DNA of 64,000 nucleotides from Blattabacterium cuenoti (GCF_014252435.1 NZ_CP059220.1:186001-250000), one strand, 5' to 3'. Positions 1-9,467 are shown, counted from the first letter of the stretch. The notes: generated from the letters alone by a model not told the origin. Program-made: numbers and translations.

Positions 1-566
1 TATTATAAAAAGACATCTACAGAAATAATAGTTATTATTATTCATAATCTTCATGGAGAAGATCCAAATATCATAGCAAATGAATGGGGACAAAAATGGA
101 AAATTGGAAAATTATATAAAAACAATGGTATTGTTATTTTAATATCTATAGATGATAAAAAAATATCTATTCAGAATGGATATGGAATAGAACCTTATAT
201 TACAGATATTATAACTGGAAACATTATCAAAAAAGTTAATCCATATTTAAAAAATCGAATGTACTATCAAACTATCAATTCCATTGTCAATGAATTATCC
301 AAATTTTTAAAACATCATTTTAAAAAAAAAATCATGTTCCAAAAAATTCATGGATTTTTAGTTTATTTATCGTAATCCTCTTTTTTTTCTTTTTATTATA
401 TAGTGGAATATTCAATGTCAGTTTATTCCAAACTTTATTTATCACAAATTTTTTCTTCAAAAATGATATGTTGCAATATCATGAGTATGATGAGGATGAT
501 AATTTTGATGGATTAGGTGGAGGTGGAGAATTTGGAGGAGGAGGTGGCGATGGAGATTGGATTTAA
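1..566 (+). CDS. TPM-domain (YgcG-like) membrane protein, 5'-truncated by the window and frame-shifted at poly-A
   Basis: The window opens inside this gene. Positions 1-375 encode a TPM-domain segment including 'NEWGQKWKIGK', a run of 'GIVILIS' and 'QNGYGIEPYITD', then hit a stop. The next frame (codons starting at multiples of 3) carries a hydrophobic segment and an acidic, glycine-rich tail, 'GGGGEFGGGGGDGDWI', typical of the C-terminus of these proteins, ending at 566. The two frames join perfectly if the run of 10 A at 322-331 had 11. TPM proteins are membrane-anchored and their function is poorly defined. The stop codon shares TTAA with convergent valS. It may still be made by polymerase slippage, or it may be a recent pseudogene. 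I am sure of the family and of the frameshift in the sequence given. Confidence 0.8.
322..331 (+). other. poly-A tract (A10), frameshift point in the TPM gene
   Basis: Ten consecutive A separate the two reading frames of the TPM-domain gene. Adding one A restores a single continuous frame through the transmembrane segment and the glycine-rich tail. This is a candidate site for transcriptional slippage. Confidence 0.75.
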
Positions 567-3223
567 TCAAAATTTTGTTTTATGTTTTTTAAATATTTTG
601 TTAGTTGATTTATTTTGATCAATGTATCCTGTTCTTTTTGCTTTTCCTTTAATAAAATCCGTTTCGGAACTGATTTGACATATTGATCATTTGATAAATT
701 TTTCCGAATAATGGATAATAATCCATATAAATATTTTATTTTTTTTTCTAGATTAGAAACATATTTTGTTGCAAAAAAACTGATGGGCCCTTCTTGACTA
801 AAGGATAAAAAAAATTTTTTTAAACCTAAAAAAAAAGGAAAACAAAAACTATTTTTTGGCTTTTTGGATATTGGGATGATTTTCGATACATTAGCTAATT
901 TTAGTAAAATAAAATGATATTTTTTCTCCTTGATATCGCAAAATAGAATGCAACTTTTATTATTAGGAATGTTATTCTTCATTCGTATATTGCGTATTTT
1001 AGTTATCATATTGATTATATTTTCAAAAGAATATAATATGTTGATATCATAAGATTGTTTTTCAGGCCAAAAAGATGTAATCAATAAACTTTTTGATTTA
1101 TTTTGATCAATGAAACTCCATATTTCTTCCGAAATAAAAGGAACATATGGATGTAATAATTTCATAATATTTTTATAGTTATCCATAATTTTTAAATAGA
1201 CTATATGAGATATTTTTTGATGATCATGATATATAGATTTTATTATTTCAAGAAACCAGGAACAAAAATCAATCCAAAAAAATTTATATATTATCATCAA
1301 TAATTCATCTAATTTATATTCTAGAAATTTTTTTTCAATCATTTCCAGTATAAAATAAAAACGATTTTGAATCCATTCAATAATAGGTAAGTAAAATTTA
1401 TCATCATTTTGAAAATGTGAATCCACCTTCCAACTTTTGATCAAACGAAAAGAATTCCATATTTTATTCAAAAAATTTCTTCCTTGAATACACATTTCTT
1501 CTTTAAAATGAAAATCTTTTCCAAAATGAGATTTCAACATAAGACTGAACCGTACTGCATCTGCTCCATATTTATCTATTAATTTTGTAGGATTTTCAAA
1601 ATTATTCAAAGATTTAGATATTTTGTTATTATCAGAATCTCTCACAATTCCAGTAAATAAAACTTTTTTAAACGGTTTTTTTTTTTTGAAAAAAAAACTA
1701 GACATAATCATACGAGCAACCCAAAAAAATAAAATATCAGATCCTGTTACTAAATTTTCTGTAGGATAATAATAACATATATCTTTATTATCAGGATTTT
1801 GAATTCCATCAAATACAGTAATTGGTAATAACCAAGAAGAGAACCAAGTGTCTAAAACATCTGAATCTTGCCATATATTTTCACGATTTAACCTTCGATT
1901 ATTTCCTTTTTTTCTAGCTTTTACTAAAGCTATATCCAAATTTTCTGCAACAACAAAATCATTTATTTCTTTTCCATAATAAAAAACTGGAATTCTATGC
2001 CCCCACCATAATTGTCTCGATATATTCCAATCATGAATATTATTCATCCATTGTAAGTATATTTTTTTCATTTTACTAGGATAAAATGTAATATCTCCAT
2101 TTTTTACAGCCTCTATTGCGGGTATAGATAAATCTTTCATTTTGACAAACCACTGCATTGATAATCGATATTCAACTATTGATGATGTACGCTCCGAAAT
2201 TCCTATTTTATGCTTTAATTTTTCTACTTTGATTAAATGACCTAAATCCATTAACTCTTGTACTAATTTAGTTCTTGCATTAAGCGGTTTCATTCCTTTA
2301 TAATGGAATCCATGATGGTTTATAGTTCCATCTTCATTAAAAATATTAATAATATTCAAATTATGTTTATCCCCTATTTTTTTATCATGTAAATCATGAG
2401 CAGGAGTTACTTTGAAACATCCACTCCCAAAATTTTTATCTACATATGTATCTTGAATAATAGGAATACACATATTAGTTATTGGAACTTCTACATATTT
2501 ATTTTTCAAATTAAAATAACGTGGATCATCCGGATGGACACATATAGCCGTATCTCCAAATATTGTTTCAGGACGTGTTGTCGCTATAGTTACATAATTT
2601 GTTTCATTTCTTATTTTATACTTAATAAAATATAATTTACCCAAACGTTCTTCATAAATAACTTCTTCATCAGAAATAGTAGTTCGAGCTTTTGGATCCC
2701 AATTTACTAAATGATAGTCTCGATATATATAACCTTTTTCATAAAGATTTATAAAAGCCATTTTTACAGAATGATATAGTTGATCATTCATAGTAAATTG
2801 AAAACGATTCCAATCACAAGAACATCCTATTTTTTGTAATTGATCAATAATAATATTTTTATGTTGTTTAGACCACTTTAATACAGAAAATAAAAATTTT
2901 TTTCTTCCTAAACGAATTTTAGATAATCCTTTTTTTTTTAAAAAATCTACAACTTTTGCTTCTGTAGCTATAGATGCATGATCTATTCCTGGAATCCAAC
3001 AAGCATTATTTCCTTTCATTCTAGCTATTCTAATTAAAACATCTTGTATCGTATTATTTAATATATGTCCTATATGAAGGATACCAGTTATATTTGGAGG
3101 AGGCATAATAATTGTGTACGGATTTTTTTTATTTGGATAAGATGCAAAGCAATCTTGTTCTATCCATTTTCTATATATTTTATATTCGATTAATTTCGGA
3201 TTATATTTCTTAGGAATTTCCAT
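563..3223 (-). CDS. valS: valyl-tRNA synthetase
   Basis: Charges tRNA-Val with valine in the cytoplasm. The class I signature HIGH lies at residues 50-53 within 'PPPNITGILHIGH', and the KMSKS loop appears as KISKS near residue 531. 'TTRPETIFGDTAICVHPDD' belongs to the CP1 editing domain that deacylates Thr-tRNA-Val. The C-terminal third holds the anticodon-binding helical domain and a coiled-coil arm. 886 residues is normal for ValS. The start ATG lies 39 bp from the divergent folA start. The 3' end shares TTAA with the TPM gene on the other strand. Confidence 0.97.
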   Translation of the reverse strand: MEIPKKYNPKLIEYKIYRKWIEQDCFASYPNKKNPYTIIMPPPNITGILHIGHILNNTIQDVLIRIARMKGNNACWIPGIDHASIATEAKVVDFLKKKGLSKIRLGRKKFLFSVLKWSKQHKNIIIDQLQKIGCSCDWNRFQFTMNDQLYHSVKMAFINLYEKGYIYRDYHLVNWDPKARTTISDEEVIYEERLGKLYFIKYKIRNETNYVTIATTRPETIFGDTAICVHPDDPRYFNLKNKYVEVPITNMCIPIIQDTYVDKNFGSGCFKVTPAHDLHDKKIGDKHNLNIINIFNEDGTINHHGFHYKGMKPLNARTKLVQELMDLGHLIKVEKLKHKIGISERTSSIVEYRLSMQWFVKMKDLSIPAIEAVKNGDITFYPSKMKKIYLQWMNNIHDWNISRQLWWGHRIPVFYYGKEINDFVVAENLDIALVKARKKGNNRRLNRENIWQDSDVLDTWFSSWLLPITVFDGIQNPDNKDICYYYPTENLVTGSDILFFWVARMIMSSFFFKKKKPFKKVLFTGIVRDSDNNKISKSLNNFENPTKLIDKYGADAVRFSLMLKSHFGKDFHFKEEMCIQGRNFLNKIWNSFRLIKSWKVDSHFQNDDKFYLPIIEWIQNRFYFILEMIEKKFLEYKLDELLMIIYKFFWIDFCSWFLEIIKSIYHDHQKISHIVYLKIMDNYKNIMKLLHPYVPFISEEIWSFIDQNKSKSLLITSFWPEKQSYDINILYSFENIINMITKIRNIRMKNNIPNNKSCILFCDIKEKKYHFILLKLANVSKIIPISKKPKNSFCFPFFLGLKKFFLSFSQEGPISFFATKYVSNLEKKIKYLYGLLSIIRKNLSNDQYVKSVPKRILLKEKQKEQDTLIKINQLTKYLKNIKQNFD

Positions 3224-3262
3224 ATATATAAAAATAGAAAAAAAAATTAAAAATAATAAAAA

Positions 3263-3748
3263 ATGAAAATAATATTAATCGCTTCTGTTTCCAAAAATGG
3301 ATATATAGGTAAAAATAATAAACTAATGTGGAATATACCTAATGATTTAAAACGTTTTAAAAATCTCACTATAGGAGAAACAATACTTATGGGTAGAAAA
3401 ACATTTGATTCCATCGGAAAAATCCTTCCTGGAAGAAAAAATGTAATATTAACAAGAAAAATACATAAAAATAATATCAAACATCATGTTCAATTTATTT
3501 CTTCTATAAAATGTGTAAAAAATATTCCTTGTAAAAAATTATTTGTGATAGGAGGAGGGGAGATATATACTTCTCTTTTGAAAGAAGCAAATATTATCGA
3601 ACTGACAAAAATACATAAAAATTTTTTTGGCGATACAAAATTTCCCAAAATTAATATGAAAAAATGGAAAAAAATACACGAACTTTTTTATGAAGAAAAT
3701 CACACGTATAATTATAGTTTGATTAGGTTCGAAAGAATTAAAAAATAA
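3263..3748 (+). CDS. folA: dihydrofolate reductase
   Basis: Reduces dihydrofolate to tetrahydrofolate with NADPH, feeding the C1 pathway also represented here by folD, metF and gcvH. The N-terminus 'SVSKNGYIGKNNKLMWNIPN' holds the substrate-binding loop (Met20-loop region). 'GETILMGRKTFDSIG' is the conserved cofactor and substrate segment, and 'VIGGGEIY' the nucleotide-binding glycine motif. Length (161 aa) is standard. Divergent from valS. In free-living Flavobacteria folA usually lies near thyA and the bifunctional-nuclease gene; here the broken nuclease gene still lies next door but no thyA is visible. Confidence 0.96.
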   Translation: MKIILIASVSKNGYIGKNNKLMWNIPNDLKRFKNLTIGETILMGRKTFDSIGKILPGRKNVILTRKIHKNNIKHHVQFISSIKCVKNIPCKKLFVIGGGEIYTSLLKEANIIELTKIHKNFFGDTKFPKINMKKWKKIHELFYEENHTYNYSLIRFERIKK

Positions 3749-3754
3749 AATGGA

Positions 3755-4381
3755 TTATCTCCTATCTAATTCTTTTTTTACTCGTTCCGCAAGTTCATAA
3801 TATTCATTAAATACAGCATGATTCAATAAATCATGTAGATTTTCTTTGGTCATGTTTTCTAAATCTTTTTTACTTTTTTCTTTACAAAAAATCAAACCAC
3901 CATTATTGAGTTTCATACTATAATTTTTTTCCTTATCAATAGATCATCTATTTTCAAAATACATTCCTGCTTTGTCAAATATATATGTTGTTGTATATAT
4001 ATAAGCTTGGATCTCACTGATAACGCAATAGCATCAGATGTTTTTGAATTTAATTTATGTTCTTTTATTTTTGTTTCAAATCCATTATTCTCAAAAAAAA
4101 GAGAATAATAATAAATTCCATTAACAATTTTACAAATTACTACATATTTTAAAAATATATGAAAATTTTTTGCAAAGGATAAAAATAAATCGTGAGTAAA
4201 AGTTTTGGATAAATATTTTTGTTTCTCAAACGGAAGCAATGGATTTAGCTTGAGAACTTTCTATAACAATAGGAAGTTTACCTTTTTCATCGTTTTCTTT
4301 TTCAAGTAATAGAACATACATACCATATTGAAGTTCATTGAAGGATCTTCCTCGTATAATTAACCTAATCAATTTATCCAT
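3755..4381 (-). pseudogene. bifunctional nuclease family protein (DUF151) with C-terminal UVR motif, broken by two frameshifts
   Basis: Three consecutive pieces in three frames rebuild one protein. Positions 4381-4229 give 'MDKLIRLIIRGRSF...LPIVIESSQAKSIAS'. From about 4239 to 3916 the frame changes and reads 'PFEKQKYLSKTFTHDLF' and 'TSDAIALSVRS', the DUF151 hallmark. A last piece (3916-3755) reads 'MTKENLHDLLNHAVFNEYYE' and 'LAERVKKELDRR', a UvrB/UvrC-type motif that ends these proteins in Bacteroidetes. The first shift (one extra base in a CTTCC context) is not in a homopolymer; the second falls in A7 of the minus strand. I start at 4381 because a TATATTTG box at 4428-4421 lies just upstream. 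Probably a recent pseudogene. Confidence 0.7.
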
Positions 4382-4420
4382 AACATAAAAAAAATCAATG
4401 ATAAATATTTCTAATGCAAT

Positions 4421-4428
4421 CAAATATA
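4421..4428 (-). promoter_or_regulatory. putative -7 box (TATATTTG) of the DUF151 gene
   Basis: Minus-strand TATATTTG matches the Bacteroidetes -7 consensus TAnnTTTG and lies 40 nt before the ATG at 4381. No clear -33 TTTG is seen at 19 bp. Confidence 0.5.
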
Positions 4429-4444
4429 CTAATTTTATAAGCAT

Positions 4445-5255
4445 GTTCTTTTTGAAGAAAAAAATATATTTTATATGATAATTTTTTTCATATATTCATA
4501 CATAGTATTTATAATATATTTCATGATCAATACTTTTATAAGTAGTTCCATTTTATCGGTTGTTTCGATTCTGATTTGTGATATGTTAATATCCTATTAT
4601 CATCATATTTCTATTCCAACAAATAAAAATCATCATCAAAAGTTTTGAGAAAAAACATAGAGTATACATAAAAATATTCATTATAAAAAAGAAATATTTG
4701 ATATTCCTTACAAAAAATATTGTATTTTGTATGAAAAAATGTAGAAAAAGAAAAAATGGAAACAATACAAATTATCAAAAAATAAATTTTGACAATAAAA
4801 AAATTATTTCTAATTTTTTATTAATAAAAATTGATCCTTTTTGTTTATATAAAAAAATTTCAAAGTAATAATATTCAAGAATTCAATCAAAAAAAGAATC
4901 AATTGAAAAAAAATAAAAAAAAACGATTGATTCATTACAATGAATATACTGAACTTGTTTATCATCACAAGATAATTTACAAAAAATGGAAAAGAAAAAA
5001 ATTGTGAATCATAGACTAAATGGTTCTATGGAGCAATTTATATCTGAAAAAAAACTAGAGGAACAAGAAGAATGGATAGAATATAGTATCAAAACATTAA
5101 AAAAAATATATCATATTATTAAAATTGAAAAAAAATTATTCTTGATTCATAAAGAAAAAAGTTCTAAAAATGAGAAAACGACAATTGATCATGTTTGAAA
5201 AACAAATGAAAAAAAATGAAATAAAAAATTATTAACAGGTTTATATATCGATATT
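4445..5255. other. eroded intergenic region, no confident gene
   Basis: About 800 bp of very AT-rich DNA with many stops on both strands. One open frame of 70 codons (4986-5198, plus strand, charged, Lys/Glu-rich) can be read, and an out-of-frame stretch just before it also looks codon-like, but I recognise neither. In free-living Flavobacteria the electron-transfer flavoprotein genes often lie between pdhB and the DUF151 nuclease, so this may be where they decayed; I could not see ETF motifs. Probably gene remains. Confidence 0.4.
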
Positions 5256-5299
5256 ATGACAACGGAAAAACAATGATATCATTGTTTTTCCGTTGTCAT
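5256..5299. repeat. 44-bp perfect palindrome upstream of pdhB
   Basis: Two 22-bp arms (5256-5277 and 5278-5299) are exact reverse complements with no spacer. The arm begins ATGACAACGG and ends ACAATGAT. The bases outside (T on both sides) do not pair. Only four T follow on the plus strand and none on the minus strand, so it is not a typical intrinsic terminator. It lies immediately upstream of the predicted pdhB -7 box, so it could be an operator, a cruciform, or a transcript-end hairpin. Confidence 0.9.
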
Positions 5300-5307
5300 T
5301 TTAATGC

Positions 5308-5315
5308 TATTTTTG
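5308..5315 (+). promoter_or_regulatory. putative -7 box (TATTTTTG) of pdhB
   Basis: Matches TAnnTTTG, 32 nt before the pdhB ATG. The expected -33 position falls inside the right arm of the 44-bp palindrome, where TTTT stands in place of TTTG. Confidence 0.45.
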
Positions 5316-5346
5316 ATATACAATATAAATCATAATTCTAATATTT

Positions 5347-6327
5347 ATGAAAAAAAAAACTTTTCGTGAAGTAATAGCAGAAGCTATGAGCGAAGAAATG
5401 AGAAGAGATAAAACGGTCTATCTTATGGGAGAAGAAGTAGCTCAATATAATGGAGCATATAAGGCCTCCAAAGGTATGCTAGATGAATTCGGTCCTATGA
5501 GAGTAATAGACACTCCTATTTCGGAATTAGGATTTTCTGGAATAGGAATCGGATCAGCTATGAATGGATGTAGACCAATTATCGAATTTATGACTTTTAA
5601 TTTTTCATTGGTAGCTATGGATCAAATAATTAATAATGCGGCTAAAATACGGTATATGAGTGGAGGTCAATGGAGTATTCCTATTGTATTTAGAGGTCCA
5701 ACAGGTTTTGCTGGTCAATTAGGAGCTACTCATTCTCAATCTTTTGAAAATTGGTATTCTAATTGTCCTGGATTAAAAGTTGTTATTCCTTGTAATCCTT
5801 ATGATGCAAAAGGTTTATTAAAATCTGCAATAAGAGATAATAATCCTGTTATTTTTATGGAATCTGAACAGATGTATGGAGATCAAATGATGATTCCAGA
5901 ACAAGAATATATTGTACCTATTGGAAAAGCTGATATTAAAAAAAAAGGAAAAGATGTTAGTTTAGTTTCTTTTGGAAAAATAATGAAAATAGCTTTAAAA
6001 ATTGCCGATAAATTAGATAAAGAAAATATCAGTGTAGAAGTTATCGATATTCGAACTATACGTCCAATAGATTATAAATCCATATTAATTTCCGTAAAAA
6101 AAACAAATCGATTAGTAATATTAGAAGAATCATGGCCTTTTTCTTCTATTTCATCTGAAATTTCATACTTTATACAAAAAAAAGCATTCGATTATCTTGA
6201 TGCACCAATAAATAGAATTACATTGCTAGATACTCCTGCTCCTTATGCTACTAATCTCATCCAAAATTGGTATCCCAATGAGAATAAAATAATAAATTCT
6301 ATTAAAGAAACTCTATATATGAATTAA
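5347..6327 (+). CDS. pdhB: pyruvate dehydrogenase E1 component, beta subunit
   Basis: Beta chain of the thiamine-diphosphate E1 that decarboxylates pyruvate to feed acetyl-CoA synthesis. The pyrimidine-binding domain fills the N-terminal half, with 'VIDTPISELGFSGIGIGSAM' and 'GPTGFAGQLGATHSQS'. The transketolase C-terminal domain follows ('VSLVSFGKIMKIALKIADKL', 'VEVIDIRTIRPID'). 326 aa is standard. The alpha subunit and E2/E3 are outside the window. It stands alone behind its own predicted promoter and the 44-bp palindrome, and converges on metF with a 7-bp gap. Confidence 0.95.
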   Translation: MKKKTFREVIAEAMSEEMRRDKTVYLMGEEVAQYNGAYKASKGMLDEFGPMRVIDTPISELGFSGIGIGSAMNGCRPIIEFMTFNFSLVAMDQIINNAAKIRYMSGGQWSIPIVFRGPTGFAGQLGATHSQSFENWYSNCPGLKVVIPCNPYDAKGLLKSAIRDNNPVIFMESEQMYGDQMMIPEQEYIVPIGKADIKKKGKDVSLVSFGKIMKIALKIADKLDKENISVEVIDIRTIRPIDYKSILISVKKTNRLVILEESWPFSSISSEISYFIQKKAFDYLDAPINRITLLDTPAPYATNLIQNWYPNENKIINSIKETLYMN

Positions 6328-6334
6328 TTGATAC

Positions 6335-7303
6335 TTAGTAAACAGACTGAACTACTTGATAAATAATTTCAGGTTTATCCATTGTATAATAATGTATAAT
6401 TTCTGATCCAAAATTTTTTAATTCTTGAGATTGATGAATAGCCCATTCTATTCCAACGTGGGATACACTATCTTTATTTTTTGCTTTTTCAATTTCTATC
6501 ACTAATTCATTTGGTATACTCAAATAAAAATTAGAAGGAAGACTATTTAATTGCTCTTTTGAAGAAATCGGTTTAATTCCAGGAATGATAGGTACAGAAA
6601 TACCTTTTGATCTACATCTTTCTACAAAAGAAAAATATTTTTTATTATCAAAAAACATTTGAGTTACAATATAATCAGCACCAGCCTCTATTTTTTTTTT
6701 TAAAAAAAATAAATCACTTTCGATATTCGGTGCTTCAAAATGTTTTTCAGGATATCCAGCTACTCCAATACAAAAATCAAATAATGTAGAATTATGATTA
6801 ATTTTTTCAATTAACGTTTTATCAAGGTATTGTCCCGTATTTAAATTTTTAACTTGTTTTACAAGTTCTACTGCATATTTATGACCATCTTCTTGGGCAT
6901 TAAAATTTTTTTCATAATGTAAGGAATCTCCTCGAATAAGTAAAACGTTATTAATTCCTAAAAAATTAAAATCAATTAAAGTATTTTCTGTCATTTGTTT
7001 ACTCAATCCACCACAAATAAGATGTGGGACAGCATCCACTCCATATTTATTCATAATAGCTGCGCATATTCCTACAGTACCTGGCCTTTTTGATAATTTT
7101 TTTTTTTGTATAAATCCATCTTGTCTTTCTATATAAAGCAATTCTTCTCTATGATAAGTAACATCGATAAAAGGTGGATTAAATTCCATGAGGGGATCTA
7201 ATGTTGAAAAAATTTTTTGAAGATCATGGCCCCTTAAAGGAGGAAGAATTTCAAAAGAAAATAAACTTTTTTTTGCTTGAGATATATGTTCTGTAACTTT
7301 CAT
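6335..7303 (-). CDS. metF: 5,10-methylenetetrahydrofolate reductase
   Basis: Reduces methylene-THF to methyl-THF with FAD, supplying methyl groups for methionine synthesis. 'SFEILPPLRGHD' near the N-terminus holds the catalytic Glu region. 'DVTYHREE', 'LLIRGDSLHYEK' and 'GADYIVTQMFFDN' are conserved barrel segments. 322 aa is a little longer than E. coli MetF (296). It follows serS by 9 nt on the minus strand, so the two are likely co-transcribed. Confidence 0.95.
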   Translation of the reverse strand: MKVTEHISQAKKSLFSFEILPPLRGHDLQKIFSTLDPLMEFNPPFIDVTYHREELLYIERQDGFIQKKKLSKRPGTVGICAAIMNKYGVDAVPHLICGGLSKQMTENTLIDFNFLGINNVLLIRGDSLHYEKNFNAQEDGHKYAVELVKQVKNLNTGQYLDKTLIEKINHNSTLFDFCIGVAGYPEKHFEAPNIESDLFFLKKKIEAGADYIVTQMFFDNKKYFSFVERCRSKGISVPIIPGIKPISSKEQLNSLPSNFYLSIPNELVIEIEKAKNKDSVSHVGIEWAIHQSQELKNFGSEIIHYYTMDKPEIIYQVVQSVY

Positions 7304-7312
7304 AAAACATTT

Positions 7313-8593
7313 TTATTTGATATAATCAAACCCTGTATAAGGAATTAAAACTTTAGGAATCAATATTTTGTTATTAGATTGATTATTTTCTAACAAAGTG
7401 GATAAAATTCTTGGTACCGCTAAAGCACTTCCATTAAGAGTATGACAATATTTTATTTTTCCTTTATAATTCTTATACTTGAGTTTTAACCTATTTGACT
7501 GAAAATCCGTGCAATTTGAAACAGAACTGACTTCCATCCATTTTTTTTGTGCTATCGAGTAAACTTCAAAATCATAAGTTATAGAAGAAGTTGGACTAAG
7601 ATCAGTAGCATTTAAACGTAAAATACGAAAAGGTAATTCTAAAGAATGCAACATTTTTTTTACATGAAAAACCATTTCTTCTAATGAAAATGAAGATAAT
7701 TCAGATGTAGTAATTTGAATTATTTCAACTTTGTCAAATTGATGTAATCTATTTAATCCTCTTACTTTAGAACCATAAGAACCTGCTTCTCTTCTAAAAC
7801 AAGAAGTGTAAGTAGTAGCTTTAATAGGTAAATGGGATTCCAACAATGTTTTATTTCTGTAACAATTCATAAGGGGTATTTCACCAGTAGGAATAAGATA
7901 AAAATTATCTTTTTCTATCAAATACATTTGATTTTCCTTATCCGGAATTTGACCAGTACAAAATCCAGATTGTTCGTTGATTACATAAGGAAGGTTATAT
8001 TCCTGATATGACGCTTGTATATTTTGATCTAAAAAATATTGAATTAAACTTCTTTGTAATTTAGCGCATTGATTTATATATACGGGAAATCCAGCACCAC
8101 ATATTTCGGATCCTAACTTCAAATCAAACAAACAAAATTTTTTTGATAGTTCCCAATGAGTAAGTATATTTTCATTTTTTTTAACATAAGAATAAATATT
8201 TTTTTCATGAAAAATAATATCATTTTCTACAGAAAACTTGTTCACTTTTTCATCAGGTATGTTAGGTACTTGATTTAATTTTTCTTGTAACTGAAGAAAA
8301 ATTTTTTTCAGTTGAATACTTATTTTTTTTTTTTCATTTTTTAATTTGTAACACTGTTGCTTAAAATTATCAACATTATCATTGTATCCGTTTTGTTCCG
8401 AGAAATATTTTCCTATTTTTTTGGTTATACAATTTTCTTGTTCTAATATTTTATTTAAAAAACTTTGAATTTTCTTTTTTTCCTGATCTAAAATTAATAT
8501 TTCATCTATTAAATATAACCTTTGAAAATTCCGTTTTTTTAATCCTAATAAAATTTTTTTTTTATTTTTACGTATAAAGGAAATTTGAAGCAT
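7313..8593 (-). CDS. serS: seryl-tRNA synthetase
   Basis: Charges tRNA-Ser (and tRNA-Sec where present). The N-terminal approximately 110 residues are the Lys/Glu-rich coiled-coil tRNA-binding arm. The class II core follows with motif 2 'TSCFRREAGSYGSKVRGLNR' and motif 3 at the C-terminus ('NGSALAVPRILSTLLENNQ'). 426 aa is normal. First gene of a serS-metF pair on the minus strand, divergent from rsmA. Confidence 0.96.
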   Translation of the reverse strand: MLQISFIRKNKKKILLGLKKRNFQRLYLIDEILILDQEKKKIQSFLNKILEQENCITKKIGKYFSEQNGYNDNVDNFKQQCYKLKNEKKKISIQLKKIFLQLQEKLNQVPNIPDEKVNKFSVENDIIFHEKNIYSYVKKNENILTHWELSKKFCLFDLKLGSEICGAGFPVYINQCAKLQRSLIQYFLDQNIQASYQEYNLPYVINEQSGFCTGQIPDKENQMYLIEKDNFYLIPTGEIPLMNCYRNKTLLESHLPIKATTYTSCFRREAGSYGSKVRGLNRLHQFDKVEIIQITTSELSSFSLEEMVFHVKKMLHSLELPFRILRLNATDLSPTSSITYDFEVYSIAQKKWMEVSSVSNCTDFQSNRLKLKYKNYKGKIKYCHTLNGSALAVPRILSTLLENNQSNNKILIPKVLIPYTGFDYIK

Positions 8594-8687
8594 ATAAAAA
8601 GATCAAATCGTTTATCATTATCAAAAACTGATAAATCCATTCCACAGTATAAAGATAAAAAATTTTATATTTTTAATTTACTTTTTT

Positions 8688-9467
8688 ATGTATAACTCAT
8701 TTTTTATAAGAAAATCGGACCAATTCTTTCTAAAAGATAATGATATAGCAAAAAAAATTGTAAATTCTCTTTCATTTCAAAATTATAATTCAGTTGTTGA
8801 AGTAGGACCCGGTTTAGGAATTTTGACTCAAAATTTATTAAAATGCGTTGCTTCAAATCATTTATTTTTAATAGAGTCGGATAAGGATTTAATTCATTTC
8901 TTAATGAAATTTTTTCCAATATCTAAAAATCGAATTATACATAATACTTTTTTAAAATGGAATCCTGATCAAATATTTCTAAAAAATTTTGCAATCATAG
9001 GAAATTTTCCTTATAGTATTTCATCTCCAATACTATTTCATATATTAAAATATTCCAGATATATTCCAGAATGCATTGGAATGTTTCAAAAAGAATTTGC
9101 AGAAAAAATTACTTCTCATAAAGGAGGAAATAGATATGGTAGGTTATCTGTATTAATTCAAATTTTCTATGAAGTAAAATATTTATTTAATGTAGAAAGT
9201 TCTTTTTTTTATCCTAAACCAAATGTCTGTTCTGCAGTCATATCCTTAAAAAGAAAAAAAAAAGTATTTACTCCTGTATATCAACAATTATTATTCAAAT
9301 GTGTTCAAATGGCTTTTCATCAAAGAAGAAAAAAATTAAAAAATTCTTTAAAATTATGGAATCATCTTTCAAAATTTCATGAAATATCATTCCTAGATAA
9401 GAGAGCAGAAGAATTATCTGCAAAAGATTTTTTGAAGTTAACAAAAGAAATAGAAATTAGGAAATGA
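8688..9467 (+). CDS. rsmA: 16S rRNA (adenine1518-N6/adenine1519-N6) dimethyltransferase
   Basis: KsgA/RsmA dimethylates two adenines in helix 45 of 16S rRNA using SAM. The start region 'DQFFLKDNDIAKKIVNSL' corresponds to the family's GQHFL motif, followed by the SAM loop 'VVEVGPGLGILTQNLL' (residues 36-51) and the catalytic 'IIGNFPYSISSPILFH'. The C-terminal helical domain has 'MAFHQRRKKLKNSL'. 259 aa is normal. The stop overlaps the folD start by 4 nt (ATGA), indicating translational coupling. Confidence 0.96.
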   Translation: MYNSFFIRKSDQFFLKDNDIAKKIVNSLSFQNYNSVVEVGPGLGILTQNLLKCVASNHLFLIESDKDLIHFLMKFFPISKNRIIHNTFLKWNPDQIFLKNFAIIGNFPYSISSPILFHILKYSRYIPECIGMFQKEFAEKITSHKGGNRYGRLSVLIQIFYEVKYLFNVESSFFYPKPNVCSAVISLKRKKKVFTPVYQQLLFKCVQMAFHQRRKKLKNSLKLWNHLSKFHEISFLDKRAEELSAKDFLKLTKEIEIRK

